From assembly GCA_948146395.1 (NCBI GenBank), contig OX411558.1, forward strand, positions 33,961,350 to 34,025,349: DNA of 64,000 nt, read 5' to 3'. The position numbers and the translations under genes are program-made. Each line of letters begins with the position of its first letter. Position 1 is the first letter of the stretch. Origin of the DNA: Fragum whitleyi (lineage: Eukaryota > Mollusca > Bivalvia > Cardiida > Cardiidae). The notes beneath the pieces were generated by a model. It was not told where the DNA came from. It ran no database searches and saw only the letters and a program-made list of their open reading frames with translations. This document shows positions 36,185 through 48,954 of the stretch, piece after piece.

Positions 36185-39100
36185 GGCTCCCGTCCCACTG
36201 ATCTGAAGTTTTTCGAAAAAGATAAGCGAAATTCAACTGGAGAAAGAAAATTTCTTATTAGCTTATATTCTCTGACTGGTCGATCAGTGGTCAGTTTTTG
36301 AGAATATGGGACGTAATTTCAAATAGTACATCAAGAGTGGTGTACCTTATATAAAACTAACTGACAGCTTGGGAGCCAGGCTAAAAAAATACAAGCAGGA
36401 AGTTTTGCATCTGAACTACCATTTACAGCAAGTCGACAAAGACACCAAACAATCCTCTCAACTACTTGAATCCCACCGATTTCGTTCGGAATTGGACATT
36501 CTTTAGCAGAAATAAGGGCAGAAAGTAGATTTGTATACTTGAAATTAAGCCGAGTCATCGTTTCTAAAATCTGGAGGATCGTAAATATAAAGGTCTAGTG
36601 TCACTTTGGTTGCGATACAATTGCTACAGTATATTGCTTAATCATAACGCACTTGTTTATATTTTATTGAATTTTGATATTTTCAAGAATATTTCATATT
36701 GTTAGGATATTTCTTAGATACATCTTCCGCTATACCACACGATTTTCAAAGGTCTTGGTCTGGCTTTGGCTCATCATGGGTTGATGATTCTCTGTATCTG
36801 CACGGTCGAAGGTGCATTTTACGTATGCAAAAGCGTTATTTATAACGGATTTTATCAGTTTTTGAATATGTTTACAGATCTGTCAGGATTCGTAAGATTT
36901 GCGTCGGTATGAAGCCGGCAGTACAATTTGTAAAGCTTACTTATATAACATAAAGTTTAGGACTACAGTGCTGTTTGATTAGTGGTCGTTTATATCAAAA
37001 TATATAGTATACTGAGTTTCAATAAGAAAGTGTGTGCACTTGCCCTTTTTGCATTTCTCTTGATTTTTATTAAGTTGAAGGAAAGTTATAGCGTAAATTT
37101 GTTACCAACTGCTGAAATTAAAGGTCAAATCAGGTTTGGATAAAGTATCGCATGCTGCATACGCGCAGGTGTATCTTAAATTGTTGAGATTCGACCTCCT
37201 TACAATTTTTTCTTTGGTGTTATTGTTGCCTTCTAGAGTTTTAGAAGGCATTTCAAGCCATTTCAAGACAGCAGTTTTAATTTTTGTGAAGACGTTACGT
37301 GTAGACATTGTTACGTTGTTAGGCCAGTATCTTGCCGTTGAATGGTGCTATGGCGCTCTATGACATCTCGATTTGCCTATCAAAGGACTTACATAATGAT
37401 GACTTCAAGCAAGTTTAATGACGTTCTTAATCTGACATGGTTCGTTTATTGGTAGTCAAACTCATGTTCTATTAAAGATTGAATTTTATGAAAAGAAAAG
37501 TCGCAAAGATAGAACAGAATGCATTTTCAGACCAATTATTCGTCTAACGCGTGTTACACATGCAAAACATACAAAATTAGATGTCTCAATTTAGCGGAAA
37601 ATTTTTGCTCGTCGCGTGATTTTTGTTTTCAAATATCGTTTGCACATACTCCTTGAGATAGTCAAACGATATTCAATGACGATATATTGCGTAATTTCAG
37701 AGGTATTCAAAATTCAAAAGAGCACACTTTCTTTTGGAACTTAGTATATTATCATAATAAGATAAGTTCATTGCAGTAAAATGGTCGTCAGCGCTCCTGA
37801 TGTTGACGTGCGGACCCATATAAGATATACTTCGTTGGATTATGTTTAAAACATTTTTTTGTGCTCATGAGTGATTCGTTTTCTTCTTCTTTTGACAGAG
37901 ATACAACCGTTTTAAAGCTGCTCTTTCACAGATCGGGAAAATGTGCCTTTTGAAAATTTTCGTAAAATTAATTAGAAATAACGACCTCATCATGTCTAAG
38001 GCTTTGAATTAATAAGATTCAATCTGGTTATGCATGGAAAGAAAGACTGATATTCTTGAATTTGGCGAAAATCATTCTGGAAAATAAAGCAACTCCTAAC
38101 GCGATTTAAATATTTTTCAATTTCTAGCAAACTATATACGCATGGAAATTCCACATGTTTGTCACATTCAATCAAAGATAAAGGTCAAAGTATTTGACCG
38201 CTTGAAATTTTATATCATAACAAGCAAAAATGAAAGATAATTCACGGAAAAGAACGATATTAGAATTTTTAGACTGGAAATTGATAGACTGGATTCCTTA
38301 CTTATCTTATCGCTTCGAAGAAATAAGTTACAAAATTATTGAAATATGTTGGTTTAAGATTCAATGCCATTGGACCATTCTGAATTGTCAAAAAATACAC
38401 ACATTTCCAAATCTAAGAACAAGTTTTTTATTTTTTTGTATGAAAAACTGTGAAAGAGCAGCTTAAAAACGAGTCATTGCTTTACATTTAAGTTCACACA
38501 CGATCTTCATAAAACGGTTGAAGCAACACTCGTTGACAAAAAGAATATTACAAAGGTTGCGAACAAGGACGGGGTATTCGTGTTTCATCTCCTTCATCTT
38601 AAGGCTTAGCCTTAATGGTCCAGAACCCACAGAGAAATATTTTTCCATCTGACATCCAATAATCTTCGTTTTGATAACAAAACGTCATATTTCCAGGAAT
38701 ACCCAAAATGTTGTAATGATTTACAATTAATTCCACAATTAAGAACCGTAGTAAATATTGGAATTACTGTCTTGATTTATCGAAAGGCTTTTTTGATTGT
38801 CGAGAACTTCGTGATGTGTTTTTTGGAAAGAAAGGAAAGTAATAATACTTCAGGTGTCGTAAATAATCATAATGGAATCGTAGAAATACCGTTATAAGTT
38901 TAAAAGTACTCGAAAGTATCACAAGATTGTTACTATCAAAATATACTTGTTAAAGGGATGTCGCGGATTTGTATTTTCCGTAAAACTTGCTGGATTCTCC
39001 AGGACCTACCGCACGTTTTACGATTAATTTGTATGTATTCACGATCAATTGCTGGTTGTTTCGATAACATGTTTGTACGTTTGACGTTTGAACGATTCTA

Positions 39101-40885
39101 TCCCAGTTCTTTTGGACAAATCCAGGAATATTTTTGACCTTTCAAAAGTAATTCAATCTTCTTTTTTGGTTCAGATGGTAACTTTTTTCCGATACGTTTG
39201 GTGTAAATTGCAACTTATTAACGTTCCATACGATAAAGTTGGGATTTTGCTTGAGTTATATTTACATCGACAATCATGGTGATATTATTTCCGTGATTCA
39301 CAAATGACTATTGTCTGTGTTTATCATCAAGTACCTTTTTATTTAGAAAGATAAAAAAAAATGTTTTTTGCAGATAACGCCTGCCGAATTTTATACCGGT
39401 TTGATATTAATGATATTATATGTAGTACTCAACTTTTGCTAGGGAGTAAATTGTAAAATCATAAAGATTCAAATTGTGGCTTTGGTCGACATCAGTTCAA
39501 ACACATGTAAACTGAAAACTTCTCATTGGTCACTGCATGTTTCTCTACTTTCGACACATTTACTAGAAAAGAAATGAAAATAATATTACTTTCATACAAT
39601 TATATCAATCTCAAGGGTTTTGGTAAAAGACCTGTTTAATAAGGATCGACGGAAAACTTTTCCAACGGGCTATCAGACCTTGATAAAAGCTTGCATCTTT
39701 GACATTATCAAGCAGCATTTGCGTGCTTTATTAGAATGACCGTTATGAAGTTTAATTATGCAACTGGCGAAATGCGAAGCGAATTATGCTTGTTTTGTTC
39801 TAAATAATTAAAACATGTTGAAATAACACATTTAGAAAGTTTAGAATTTACCTTTTAAACCAATGATATTGCTTGACCTAAAACGTAAGGTTCATCTTAA
39901 CATGTACTTTTATAATTGCAGTGAAGGGATCAATTTAAATTCCTATCATTTGCTTTTTTATTATACCAGCCCTGCGTTAAGGATCACCAAACGGTGCAAT
40001 TAGTTTTCCAATCACGTTTGGTGGTTGATTTCACCTTGATCAAGAAAATGTAAATAATATAGTAAAAATACGTGGTATATAATTCCATTTTTGGACATGT
40101 TTATTAGCAAATCGACTGTGACACTCAAATCTCACGTGATTTGTATCGTTGTAACTCGCCTGTTTGCTGGGTTTTCCTCGTGACAATCGCAACGATTCAT
40201 TAAAATATCCATTTTGATAGGTCTGAATAAGGAAGTAAGGGGCTATTCTCAAAAACGAAAAAAGATTATTATCAATATATTGTCAAAAGTTTTATCTACA
40301 AAGACAGGACAAAGCCATTTTAATATCCCTTACAAGTCAATTAAACAGACAAAATTTATTCTATAAAGATACTGATTTCATACAAAAACGGCTTACTAAA
40401 ACTGTTCACTTTTGACTCGATCCCAATGCAAATCAGACCATTTTTGGAGAGACAATTCGCTGTTCCGTTTATTTTAGAAACAAATAGGTGAGAAAGGCAT
40501 GGAGTTAACATGTAGACGGACGGACAAAATCATTATTTTACTTTCAAAAATTCAGAAAAACATAATTCTTCAAGGTTTAAAGTGGAAAAATTTATAATAC
40601 TTGCAAAAAGTAGTTGTCGCCAATTCATATTTGAGAAATTTGGCTAAATGTTGGTCCATATAAAAGCAAGATCGGATGTTTTTACTACTTTAGGCGGTTT
40701 CCCTCTGTAACGAAGAAACAGTATATGATCAATATCTTGCGGGACTTAAGCAAGTTAACAGTGTGTCATAACTTTCCGTACAATAGGTGCAATCAAATGA
40801 GATAAGTGGCTTGTTTTTTGTTTTTTTTACAAAAAAAGTTGTAATTCCGTGTTTTTACAACATACATTTTGTTTTTAAAGGATAT
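36185..40885. other. Gene-poor interval
   Basis: About 4.7 kb with no recognised gene. Minus-strand open frames at 36331-36558 and 40040-40252 and plus-strand frames at 38230-38466 and 39088-39282 show no motif I can name. The best-looking candidate is listed separately at 37102-37308. Confidence 0.5.
37102..37308 (-). other. Unrecognised 68-codon open frame
   Basis: The frame reads MSTRNVFTKIKTAVLKWLEM, then PSKTLEGNNNTKEKIVRRSN. The composition looks protein-like and the frame begins with ATG in an A-rich context, but I recognise no family and it may be chance. The antisense frame at 37136-37363 is equally open. Confidence 0.2.
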
Positions 40886-40889
40886 TGTT

Positions 40890-41650
40890 AATTTGAATCC
40901 TGATCGCAAATAAGATCGCAGTTTAGATTGTATAGATCTAATTTCGAAATCGGACTTGTACACAGTAGAATCATCTGGATATAGATCTATTTTAACTTCA
41001 GATTTGGTTAAAGTGATATCAATGATGAAAATTTAAAAGAAAAGTGGACCGAGAATCAATCCTTGGGGTACATCAGATGTGATTTCAAGTACAGATGATT
41101 TTAGATATCCTATCTGTATTAACTGTTTTTTCTTGGTCAAATATGATTCAAAAAGGGTACACATATTCTCGGTAAAGTGGTATACTTTCAGCTTCTGTAT
41201 ATGATCAACAAGATCAAACGCCTTTTTCACGTCTAGGAAAACTGTTACTACATATTTACCGTCATCTTCACCTGAAAGCCACGCGCCTATCATTTTAATT
41301 AACGCCGATGTACACGATTAGTGTTTTCTAAAACCAGATTGTGATTTGTTTAAAATATTTGTTCTTTTACAGAAACATTGAAGCTGTGTAGCAATGTGCA
41401 TTTCGAATATCTTTGGAATAGTGGGTAGAATCGAAATGTGTCTATAATTATTCGGATCGTCATTGTCATCCGTTTTGAAAATTGGTAGTACGCGCGCTTC
41501 TTTCATTTGATCAGGATATATTTCCGAAGAAATACTATTTTTGATAATTGATGCCAAAGCCGGAGAAATAGTATCACTACATTGTTTCAAATTTTCGGAC
41601 CCAAGCCATCCAGACCAGTCGCTTTAGTTGAATCAAGTTAACTGCAATTT
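40890..41650 (-). pseudogene. Jockey/CR1-like LINE RT relic
   Basis: On the minus strand, KATGLDGLGPKI is followed (frame change) by KQCSDTISPALASIIKNSIS, MKEARVLPIFKTDD, NNYRHISILPTIPKIFE and NKSQSGFRKH with an in-frame TAA (41318-41320). Reading continues in the same frame with KYVVTVFLDVKKAFDLVDH (first catalytic Asp kept), SDVPQGLILGPLFF and, past another stop, KIDLYPDDSTVYKSDFEIRS. The RT active-site motif normally Y-A-D-D is Y-P-D-D (40970-40981). The domain is nearly complete but inactive. Confidence 0.88.
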
Positions 41651-41819
41651 TTTTGCAAATCTTTCTGGACTTTTCTTATTTTCTATTGTCTTATTGGAAT
41701 AAATCGTCTTAATTAAATAAGTAATCTTATAACGTATTTTTTTTATCTATCAAAAGCTCCCTGATTAAAAGCCATATCCCTTTCGCACAGCATTCCATTT
41801 ACTTCTTTTTTTTTAAATT

Positions 41820-41880
41820 CAAGCAGGGTGGTGAGAGCGCTTGACTCTCCGGCTTTTGCTTCAGGGGTGCACGAATTGAT
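41820..41880 (+). other. Degenerate tRNA-like (SINE-type) segment
   Basis: GGGTGGTGAGAGCGCTTGAC resembles a pol III A-box with a following tRNA-like arm, and a weak B-box-like GGGGTGCACGAAT follows. Too degraded for assignment to a tRNA. Confidence 0.3.
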
Positions 41881-41979
41881 AAAACTGAGTTTTATATGGC
41901 ATATAATATACTAATTGTAAAAATTTTCGTTAGGGTTTCTTCATTTTCTTTCATCATATCATTTCTTCTAGCGCAACAG

Positions 41980-42170
41980 ATTGGTATAATTATTTTAAAA
42001 ATGCTTTTCTCAGGAGTTGGGGCAAAAGTATTATTTGTCCAATTTTTAAGAAAGGTACTCGTAAAGACCCAAATGATTATCGAGCTGTTTCACTCATGAT
42101 ATCATAAGTAAATTGTTGACTTCGATACTTAATAAGAGATTAATATCTCTTGGTCTACAGAAAGCGATTT
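41980..42170 (+). pseudogene. LINE RT finger fragment
   Basis: On the plus strand, SWGKSIICPIFKKGTRKDPN and DYRAVSLM match the N-terminal RT block (PIxKKG...NYR.ISL) of LINEs; decayed pieces follow. It is on the opposite strand from the relic at 40890-41650 and of a different family. Confidence 0.7.
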
Positions 42171-42660
42171 TATTGACGTTCTATTATTGAAGTTCAAAGA
42201 TAAAGGGACATTTTTTTTAATTTCTATATAATTCCTCGATTATGATAACTTGTACAGACAGTTTTTTTTTTATTTTAATCAAGTCTCTCATTCAACCTTT
42301 TTCATCGTAATCAGTTGTTATTACCTTTCCAATCTGGATTCACGAGGTTTTTGATCACCAACTCAGTATTTTTGTTCCCTAAGACAGCGCCTGATCGACT
42401 TAATTGAATATACTTTTTTCGTTCATGACATTTTATGCGATGACTAATATTACTGCATATCTGTCTTTCTTTTTACATGTCTACATTTCTTTCCATTAAA
42501 TTTGCAGTGTATTCTGTTATCCATTTGATTTACTTTTTGTAGATCCTGAGTACTTTCATCATTATTTTTACACGTTCCTCATTAGATAAAGACAGAGGTC
42601 GATAACAAAATGAAAATGCCTAATTTAATTTTTATTTTTCTAAAACAAATTTTTAAAAGA
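42171..42660. other. No recognised gene
   Basis: AT-rich, T-tract-rich sequence without supported features. Confidence 0.5.
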
Positions 42661-42850
42661 GAAAAAGAAAATTGAACCTAAGCCGATACTACTTTTTTGA
42701 AAAGCTATTAACCACTGACAGTATTGTTCTCACATACTAACACTAGGTGACGTAGAAACGTCCCCCGGTGTTAGTATTTGAGAACAATCCTGTCAGTTGT
42801 TAATAGCTTTTCAAAAAAGTAGTATCGGCTTGGGTTCAATTTTCTTTTTT
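42661..42850. mobile_element. Foldback MITE with about 82-bp arms
   Basis: The left arm (from GAAAAAGAAAATTGAACCTA) and right arm (ending GGGTTCAATTTTCTTTTTT) are reverse complements over about 82 bases with roughly five mismatches. The loop near TAGGTGACGTAGAAACGTCC is short. No coding capacity. Target duplication is not clear. Confidence 0.9.
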
Positions 42851-43885
42851 ACAAGACAATGATTCAATGATTCTATACAATTAGAAGATTATTCAAAGAC
42901 ACCTCTTAAATGCGAAATCAGCTTCCAATCCTATACCACGCGTTGTTTTTCTTTTTTCTTTTTTTTTTTTTTTTTTTTGTTTCACTCAAGAATATTATTT
43001 ATAGACAAGGCGGTGATTCGCCTATTGAGTTTTCTCGTGGTTGTAAGGGGGATAAAAACTAGCTGACTGAACTGGTAGCCCGCATAATACATACTCGGTT
43101 TTTTGGAAGATCGCTCTACGAAAACACCGGGAGGAAAAAACATTGTATTATACTTATACTATTTGTCAGACATAGCTATGCAATTGCTACCTCCTTTTGA
43201 AAAGATAAATTTCTTAAATAAGATTCTTATTCGCTTTTGATGTGGAAATTAGATTACCAAAATAATAATTATAAAGACTTTAAGTATGCAATTTACTATG
43301 AAGCAATTATTTAATATAAAACTTTATACTTTAATTTCTAAATCTTAAACAGAAATTATCTATGAATTATACTATTAGGGCATTGGACCTCCTTTTATCT
43401 ATTCCTAAATATTTCTCATCCTGCAGATAGCATGTGTTTTAAAATTGAATAACGACATAAGTGTCAACCACGGAAGTGGTTTTGGTTTCAGATATGATAA
43501 AAATGAATCTCTTAGGTTATGGTTTAAAATACTATTAATAAGTTAACAAATCATGACTTTAATCAATGAGCAAAGTTTAGGACTGACTGATATTCATAGG
43601 TGTTTCTTTGCTTGGTACTCAAAGACCTTTTCATCCTCTGAGAAGAAACAAAGATAGATAAAAAAAAAGTTAAAAAATACAACAATTTATCTAATTGAAA
43701 TAAGCTTAAACATGATATCAATTACCTTTGTAAAAACAAACACCATTGAATATAGGTTGAAGACAGTTTTAAAAAGGACTAAATCGTTCTTTCCATTTAT
43801 GTTTAATTAATAAATGTACCTATTTCAAACGCGTAAAAGAAATTTTCACAGAGTAACAACTCATATTCTCACAAATATTATTCTT
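42851..43885. other. No recognised gene
   Basis: Includes a T-tract at about 42956-42979 and a fragment CTGAACTGGTAGCCCGC (near 43068) that is echoed at 44688 and 45130. Confidence 0.5.
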
Positions 43886-44085
43886 ACAGGATTTTCCCTC
43901 TCCTTCCCTTTCTTTGAATTTAAAAATAACGGAAATTTTGTCGAGACAATTTCCCAATTTTTTTTTTTATTTTATTTTTTTTTTACATTCATAATTTCTC
44001 TTTTCTTATTGAATTCAATATATCACTCTAGAATACCATCAGGTTCGTTCACCATCAGTACTTTCAGTGCTTTGATTCGACATGC
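43885..44085 (+). repeat. Interspersed repeat, also at 57990-58160
   Basis: It shares TTCAATATATCACTCTAGAA and TTCGTTCACCATCAGTACTT plus TCAGTGCTTTGATT with 58080-58155 in direct orientation, and TTTCTTTGAATTT with the preceding part. The open frame across it is only a by-product of T-rich sequence. Confidence 0.82.
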
Positions 44086-44105
44086 ATACATTGACTACGT
44101 AAAGG

Positions 44106-45300
44106 TCTAAAAATGTGATGTATTTTCCATAGTATTAGACCTGCCTAAAGCGGTCCCGCGTATTTATAAATAACCGTTCAAATCAAATTTTAAAATATTT
44201 AGAACACGGGCGCTATGCCAATAAACTCCATATATATTTTTGACAATCTCTACGTCTTTCATTAATTTTTTTCTCCCAAATGCTGACAGGCATACCAGCC
44301 AGCAATCTTACACCCGATGGGAAGTAGTTTCTGCTAATATGTAAAAAGGGCACAGTGTCCACATCTCTTTGTTGCTCTACGTGAGTTATTTGTAATTAAT
44401 ACAGAAGTCTATTTTGATGGTGACTCTGAAAGGTTTCCGGATAGCTAGCGGGCATTTAGTTAATATTTTACATTTTTACGTAAATATTTTAGTGTTTTAA
44501 AAACCACGGATAGCTTTTTGAGAAAGCAGGTTATAGGTCCATTTTAAATAACTGATCGGGAAATGGATCCAATCTAACTCTGAGGGTAAATAAGCACCTC
44601 TTCAACCCGAGCAACCGGCCAGATGAAAAGGACCCGGGTCATCCGTGGGGATAGGTTGGTCGTAAGAGGGAAGGCGGGGGAATCAACAGACTGGTAGCCC
44701 GCTGTCTGAGAGACAACATGTAGTATATAAACATTCCTGCAATCTAATGTAAATGTAATTTGCCTGTCAAGTGAGACAAATAGACGCAGATGATGCATTT
44801 GCATTACCGTGCTATATTCACTTAGTTCTTTCACCGTCTATAAATTTATAATCAAAGGTGTGTTCGCTAGTGAAGATGAAGAATAACACTGAATAATATT
44901 TTTAAACGCAATAAGAAAAAATCGATTTTTGGGTGAAAGATTCCTTTTCCGATTAAGAATTTATGATATCTTTAACCAAGCTTCGTGAAAGTATGAGAAG
45001 AATCAACAGAAGCATAACATTGGGCCAACTTATTTCTCGCCCGCTTTCGGGTCGGGTGTAGACTGGTCTCACTGTCGAATATCAGAATAGCCTGTTCTAG
45101 GCTATTCTGATAGTCGATATGTGGACCAGTCTAGAGCTGGTAACCCGCTTTCTGAGAGATACTCTGATACTGCGGGCAACAGTACCCGCCCGGGGTCAGA
45201 AATAAGTTGGCCCAGTGTCTTGCAATTCATATTCATACACTTAAGATAAAGCCTCCGTTTTGAGACATAGAATTTCAATGATATCATTTACCTTGAAGCC
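44106..45300. repeat. Composite repeat related to 31500-31890
   Basis: 44106-44215 is the reverse complement of 31787-31890 (shared blocks GATGTATTTTCCATAG, TTAGACCTGCCTA, GCGGTCCCGCG). 44262-44300 and 44950-45000 plus 45215-45235 match 31540-31690 in direct orientation. Intervening sequence and a MITE separate the blocks, so the region has been rearranged. Confidence 0.75.
45018..45217. mobile_element. 0.2-kb MITE with an identifiable empty site
   Basis: The ends CATTGGGCCAACTTATTTCT and AGAAATAAGTTGGCCCAGTG are inverted repeats with one mismatch. An inner palindrome (ATCAGAATAGCCT at 45081-45093, with its complement at 45099-45111) sits in a longer foldback. The paralogous repeat at 31661-31690 reads straight through AACAGTGTCTTGC at this point, which proves insertion. 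The exact target duplication is ambiguous (CA or similar). No coding capacity. Confidence 0.9.
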
Positions 45301-45652
45301 GAAGCTGTATTTGCGAGATTTCATCCTTATCAATATAGTTGTTTGTTACTTTTAAATTTAGAGTTATTTTTATGTTAAATGTGAAGTAAACAGCTCATGC
45401 GAATTCAAGAGGGATGGATGTCCCTGATTATTATGTGACCCGCCATTCTAAAAGAAAGATCTGGGTATTGCGTAAAATATTTTTGAAAATGCGACCTCTG
45501 GTTGACCGGTACTGGAACCGACCTATTTTTTCAATTTCTTTTTCGGCTGCTCCTTTGTTTTCGCGTGACGGGTCGCACACATGTCTTTAAAAAAATAAAC
45601 CTAAGGTGTTTATGTCATATTCGTATTTTGAAAAGTAGGCTTAACAAAAAGA
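45301..45652. other. No recognised gene
   Basis: Flanks the outer inverted repeat; nothing supportable. Confidence 0.5.
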
Positions 45653-46861
45653 AAATCAAAGTGCTGTCAGCACTGTAAATCGTACATCATTGAGAGGCCG
45701 GGATAGTGCAATAGTTCGCCAATCAAAAGGGCTCAAATTTGGACAATAAAAGTTGGTAAAATCTTTAAATTTGTGAGTTTCTTGTCTTAACACTCCATCT
45801 TTTCGAGGACATCGCCAGCTCATCCAACCTCGTGGGTCCGATTTTGAAAGTTTGCTGATTCGATAGCCCTCTGCTAGTCTAAATTATTTCTTAGCAGATT
45901 TTTACGTTGTTATAATGAGAACGCGCCAAGCTAAAAGCTTGTCTGTTGATATTATTCCTCTCTCTATAGAGTTTAAAAGCCTGTTTAGCAACAAACATTT
46001 TTCATTTAACTATTTACAATTTTGATTACCAACATGTTTGTATTTCAAGCATTGGGTTTTCCCAAATACTGTAAATGCATTTTCCCTCAAGAAACACGTG
46101 AAATCGCCAACTATGCTATTTATATCTTTGGTTTCTGACCAATCGATTAAATCTAGCAGCACTCTATGATTATTCATGAGTTGTTCTAAAAATAGATCGC
46201 TCTTGCTGAATTTAATGAAAATAGGATTGGAGCGTGATCAGAGTGCTCATTGAAATCAAATATTTCAAAATTACAAAATTATTTCTATTTGTAAAAGTAA
46301 ACTTCCCACGCTCCCTGTTTGAGTGCAGACGACTATTGACTAATGACAAACAAGTTAATTGACACATTTCGAGCAGACGATGTCCATCTGAATTTACACG
46401 TGGTCTGAATTTACGCGAGGGTTTTGACCGAGTGATAATCATAACAGAATTTGATTGGTTGTCAGCCCTACAACTGGTAAATGACCGTTCGAGAAAGTTC
46501 AGAGCAGTAATATTGTAAGTGCTACAAATTAATTATACAGTTAACCTATTGTACGTTTCAACTCCTTTACTCAACCGAAAATCTTGTTATAAACAATGAA
46601 AATACTAACTGGTACTTACTAAAAGCGAAAATTACATCAAATTTTGTATTAGCCTCTTCTCTATTTGTCGAAAAGTAAATAAGGTATAAACAAAGTTTGT
46701 AGATTGTGACTGAAAAGGCCGTTTCTTCGGTGTTTGAAAACACATAATTTGGTTTGAACACATTGCTCAGAAGATAATGGTAAAAATGTACTGGGTCAAA
46801 CAGACTGGATTTCTGGAAAACGGTAGATGTAAATCTACTGCTTCGCAGTACGATTTAAAAA
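45653..46861 (+). repeat. Outer inverted repeat, left arm
   Basis: It is the reverse complement of 53917-55653 apart from an insertion of about 515 bp in the right arm and scattered changes. Landmarks include AGTGCTGTCAGCACTGTAAA at the outer end, ATCGATTAAATCTAGCAGCA in the middle and TCTACTGCTTCGCAGTACGA at the inner end. Open frames inside it (for example 46212-46442 and 46567-46761, minus) recur in the right arm but match no family known to me. Confidence 0.9.
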
Positions 46862-46874
46862 CCCGTAAAATCTC

Positions 46875-47078
46875 GTGTGTGACTTATTTCAAAAGCTGCG
46901 TCGCCGCTTGCAAGAATCTGGGGACTTCAAATGGTGCCGACACGCGGTGACCCAGCTAGCTCCAGACGTTTTGTGTTTTCACTACGAAACACTTTCATTT
47001 CATGTACCGGGTGCATTTACACATCACGAAATTTTAGGATTTAATACAGGATTATTTATTTCATACGTGAAAAGGTAA
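46875..47078 (+). other. Unrecognised 67-codon open frame
   Basis: The frame reads MCDLFQKLRRRLQESGDFKW and continues CRHAVTQLAPDVLCFHYETL. It is followed by AAAAGGTAATG, a donor-like context, and preceded by TTTCAAAAGCTGC, so it could be an exon. It is not recognised and may be chance. Confidence 0.18.
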
Positions 47079-48535
47079 TGATTTATTAGACCGCTTTGTC
47101 CATCGGTAGCGGAACATTGAATATTGCATCTTCTGGAACTTCCTACCTTGTACAAATAATAACAATAATAATAATCTCGGCTTCTGCTAACACAATCACT
47201 TGCTTTTGAAAGCTGCAATTGATGGTCGAGGGTGACCGTTTTTCGATAGTATTGGGTAGCGTACGTATTTCAATCGATAATTACGAACATGTTAACAGTT
47301 TGCTTGTCTTAGGTACCAAAATACGTAATTTTTTTTTAATTAAGTAAAAGAGTCTGAAATAATAGCGCCCCCACGACGTTTTGCATCGCGCTCGGGCGCG
47401 TTTAATAGGAGAAATACGGCAGGAACATTTCATTCGTTTGTAAACTTGACATTTCGTAACTTATAAGCAAAGACTTCATTCATAAGAAGGCAGGTAAAAT
47501 CGTAGTAGGTCATCACGTGGGGTATGGCCAATCAGGGGTGTGTAGAAGTTCAAGAGTTCACGACCTCAATAAACACACATTTCCGGCAAATTACTGCATG
47601 TTGCAATAGCGAATGTTTAAATCAAAAACATAGTATCTGTCTATACAGTGTACAGACACAACCTTTTTTTTGCTCTCAACTCTCGACAATCTTAAGCCGA
47701 TCAAAAATTCGCTCGTATAGACATTCCAAGATATTTTTGTGTTTTTAATGGGTAATTTTCATTATCTTCACTTGATGAAGAATGCTAGAATCATGCATTT
47801 CACGATACAAACAGTGATTTTGTAGAGAGAAGTATCTAGAGATACTAAATTTAATCTAAAGAGGTACTGCTTTATTTAAAACCTATTAAGATCCTACAGG
47901 ATTTTCCAAACACGGTATATAACACTGGTGAACGAAAATTTCGTTCACCAATGGGTCCGTAGATCAGTGGCATTAACCGTCCGGCAATAAGTGTCAATGA
48001 ACTGACAGACCCGATTCGAAAAGGCACGCAGTCGCATACAGTAACTATTTCCAAATTGTTTAAACTTTATTTTTATCATTGTCAAATAAAGGAACAATTT
48101 TTTGTCTCTGTAGTTTCTTGATATAATACATGTATTTTAATTAACATTTTCTTTCTTTATCCAATTTCCAATTTCTTTTATTTTCATGGAATAAGCTGTT
48201 GTTACTTAGCTGAGGTCAAGAGGTTTTTTACTTTTTTGCATTTTTTTCTCTGACCAAGCGACTGAATTGAATTATAACTATTTTTTTCTTTTATACATTT
48301 CATTGCTTGTCGTTACTTCTGTTAATTTCTGTTAGTTATTCATCCGATTTTTCTTTTTTTTCCTCAATAGACCATCAGGCAGGCATAGACAGAAATCGAG
48401 AAAAGAGGAGTGTGACGAATTTAATCAGTGCTTTTCTAAAACCCATTTTTTGTTGTGCGTAGGCTAATGAGCAATAGGAAATCACTTGATGAAGGATATC
48501 AAACGGAAAATGTAACATCGTATTAAAGAAAAAAA
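47079..48535. other. No recognised gene; one small palindrome
   Basis: AT-rich. Holds the palindrome TGGTGAACGAAAATTTCGTT at 47926-47945, whose arm continues to 47950 (12-base arms around one central base). Short open frames show no motifs. Confidence 0.55.
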
Positions 48536-48830
48536 AAGGACCATGATGGTGCTATATTGCTCACCTGAGTCAGTCAAATCATAATTTGTCAACCATGTTA
48601 TGAATACCAGAGATTGTTTGATGCACATTTAGGATGGATTTAAAAGAAACAGACTTTTAATTTAGTCCTACTGCTATTTGTTTTTCCTTTATTAATTCCC
48701 AGGGCAAACAAAGTTATTGATGGATTTGAATTCTTTTTACAACTTTAGTAGCCCTAAGAATAACCTTGCCAAGTTTAAAATATGCTCAAATGTTTAAGAG
48801 CAGATTAACCTTTTAAGATTTTTGGCAATA
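48536..48830 (+). repeat. Possible interspersed repeat of molluscan type
   Basis: It contains ACCATGATGGTGCTATATTG followed by CTCACCTGAGT, a motif I associate with repeats in mollusc genomes. This is recollection only. No coding frame. Confidence 0.35.
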
Positions 48831-48954
48831 TTTCGACTTTTCCAATACCATTTTCCCGCTTTTTAAATCGGGCATCGATTTATATACACCATTTTCCAGA
48901 AATCGCACCAGTTGTCTAGACGTTACATTTTTACCCTTATCCGCTGAGCAATGT

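Noticed and set aside
43814..44110. 98-codon plus-strand frame rich in Phe
   Set aside because: Driven by T-tracts in a dispersed repeat; the partner at 57990-58160 does not keep the frame.
44574..44834. 86-codon minus-strand frame (HVVSQTAGYQSVDSPAFPL)
   Set aside because: Lies in repeat sequence echoed at 43068 and 45130 where the frame is not kept.
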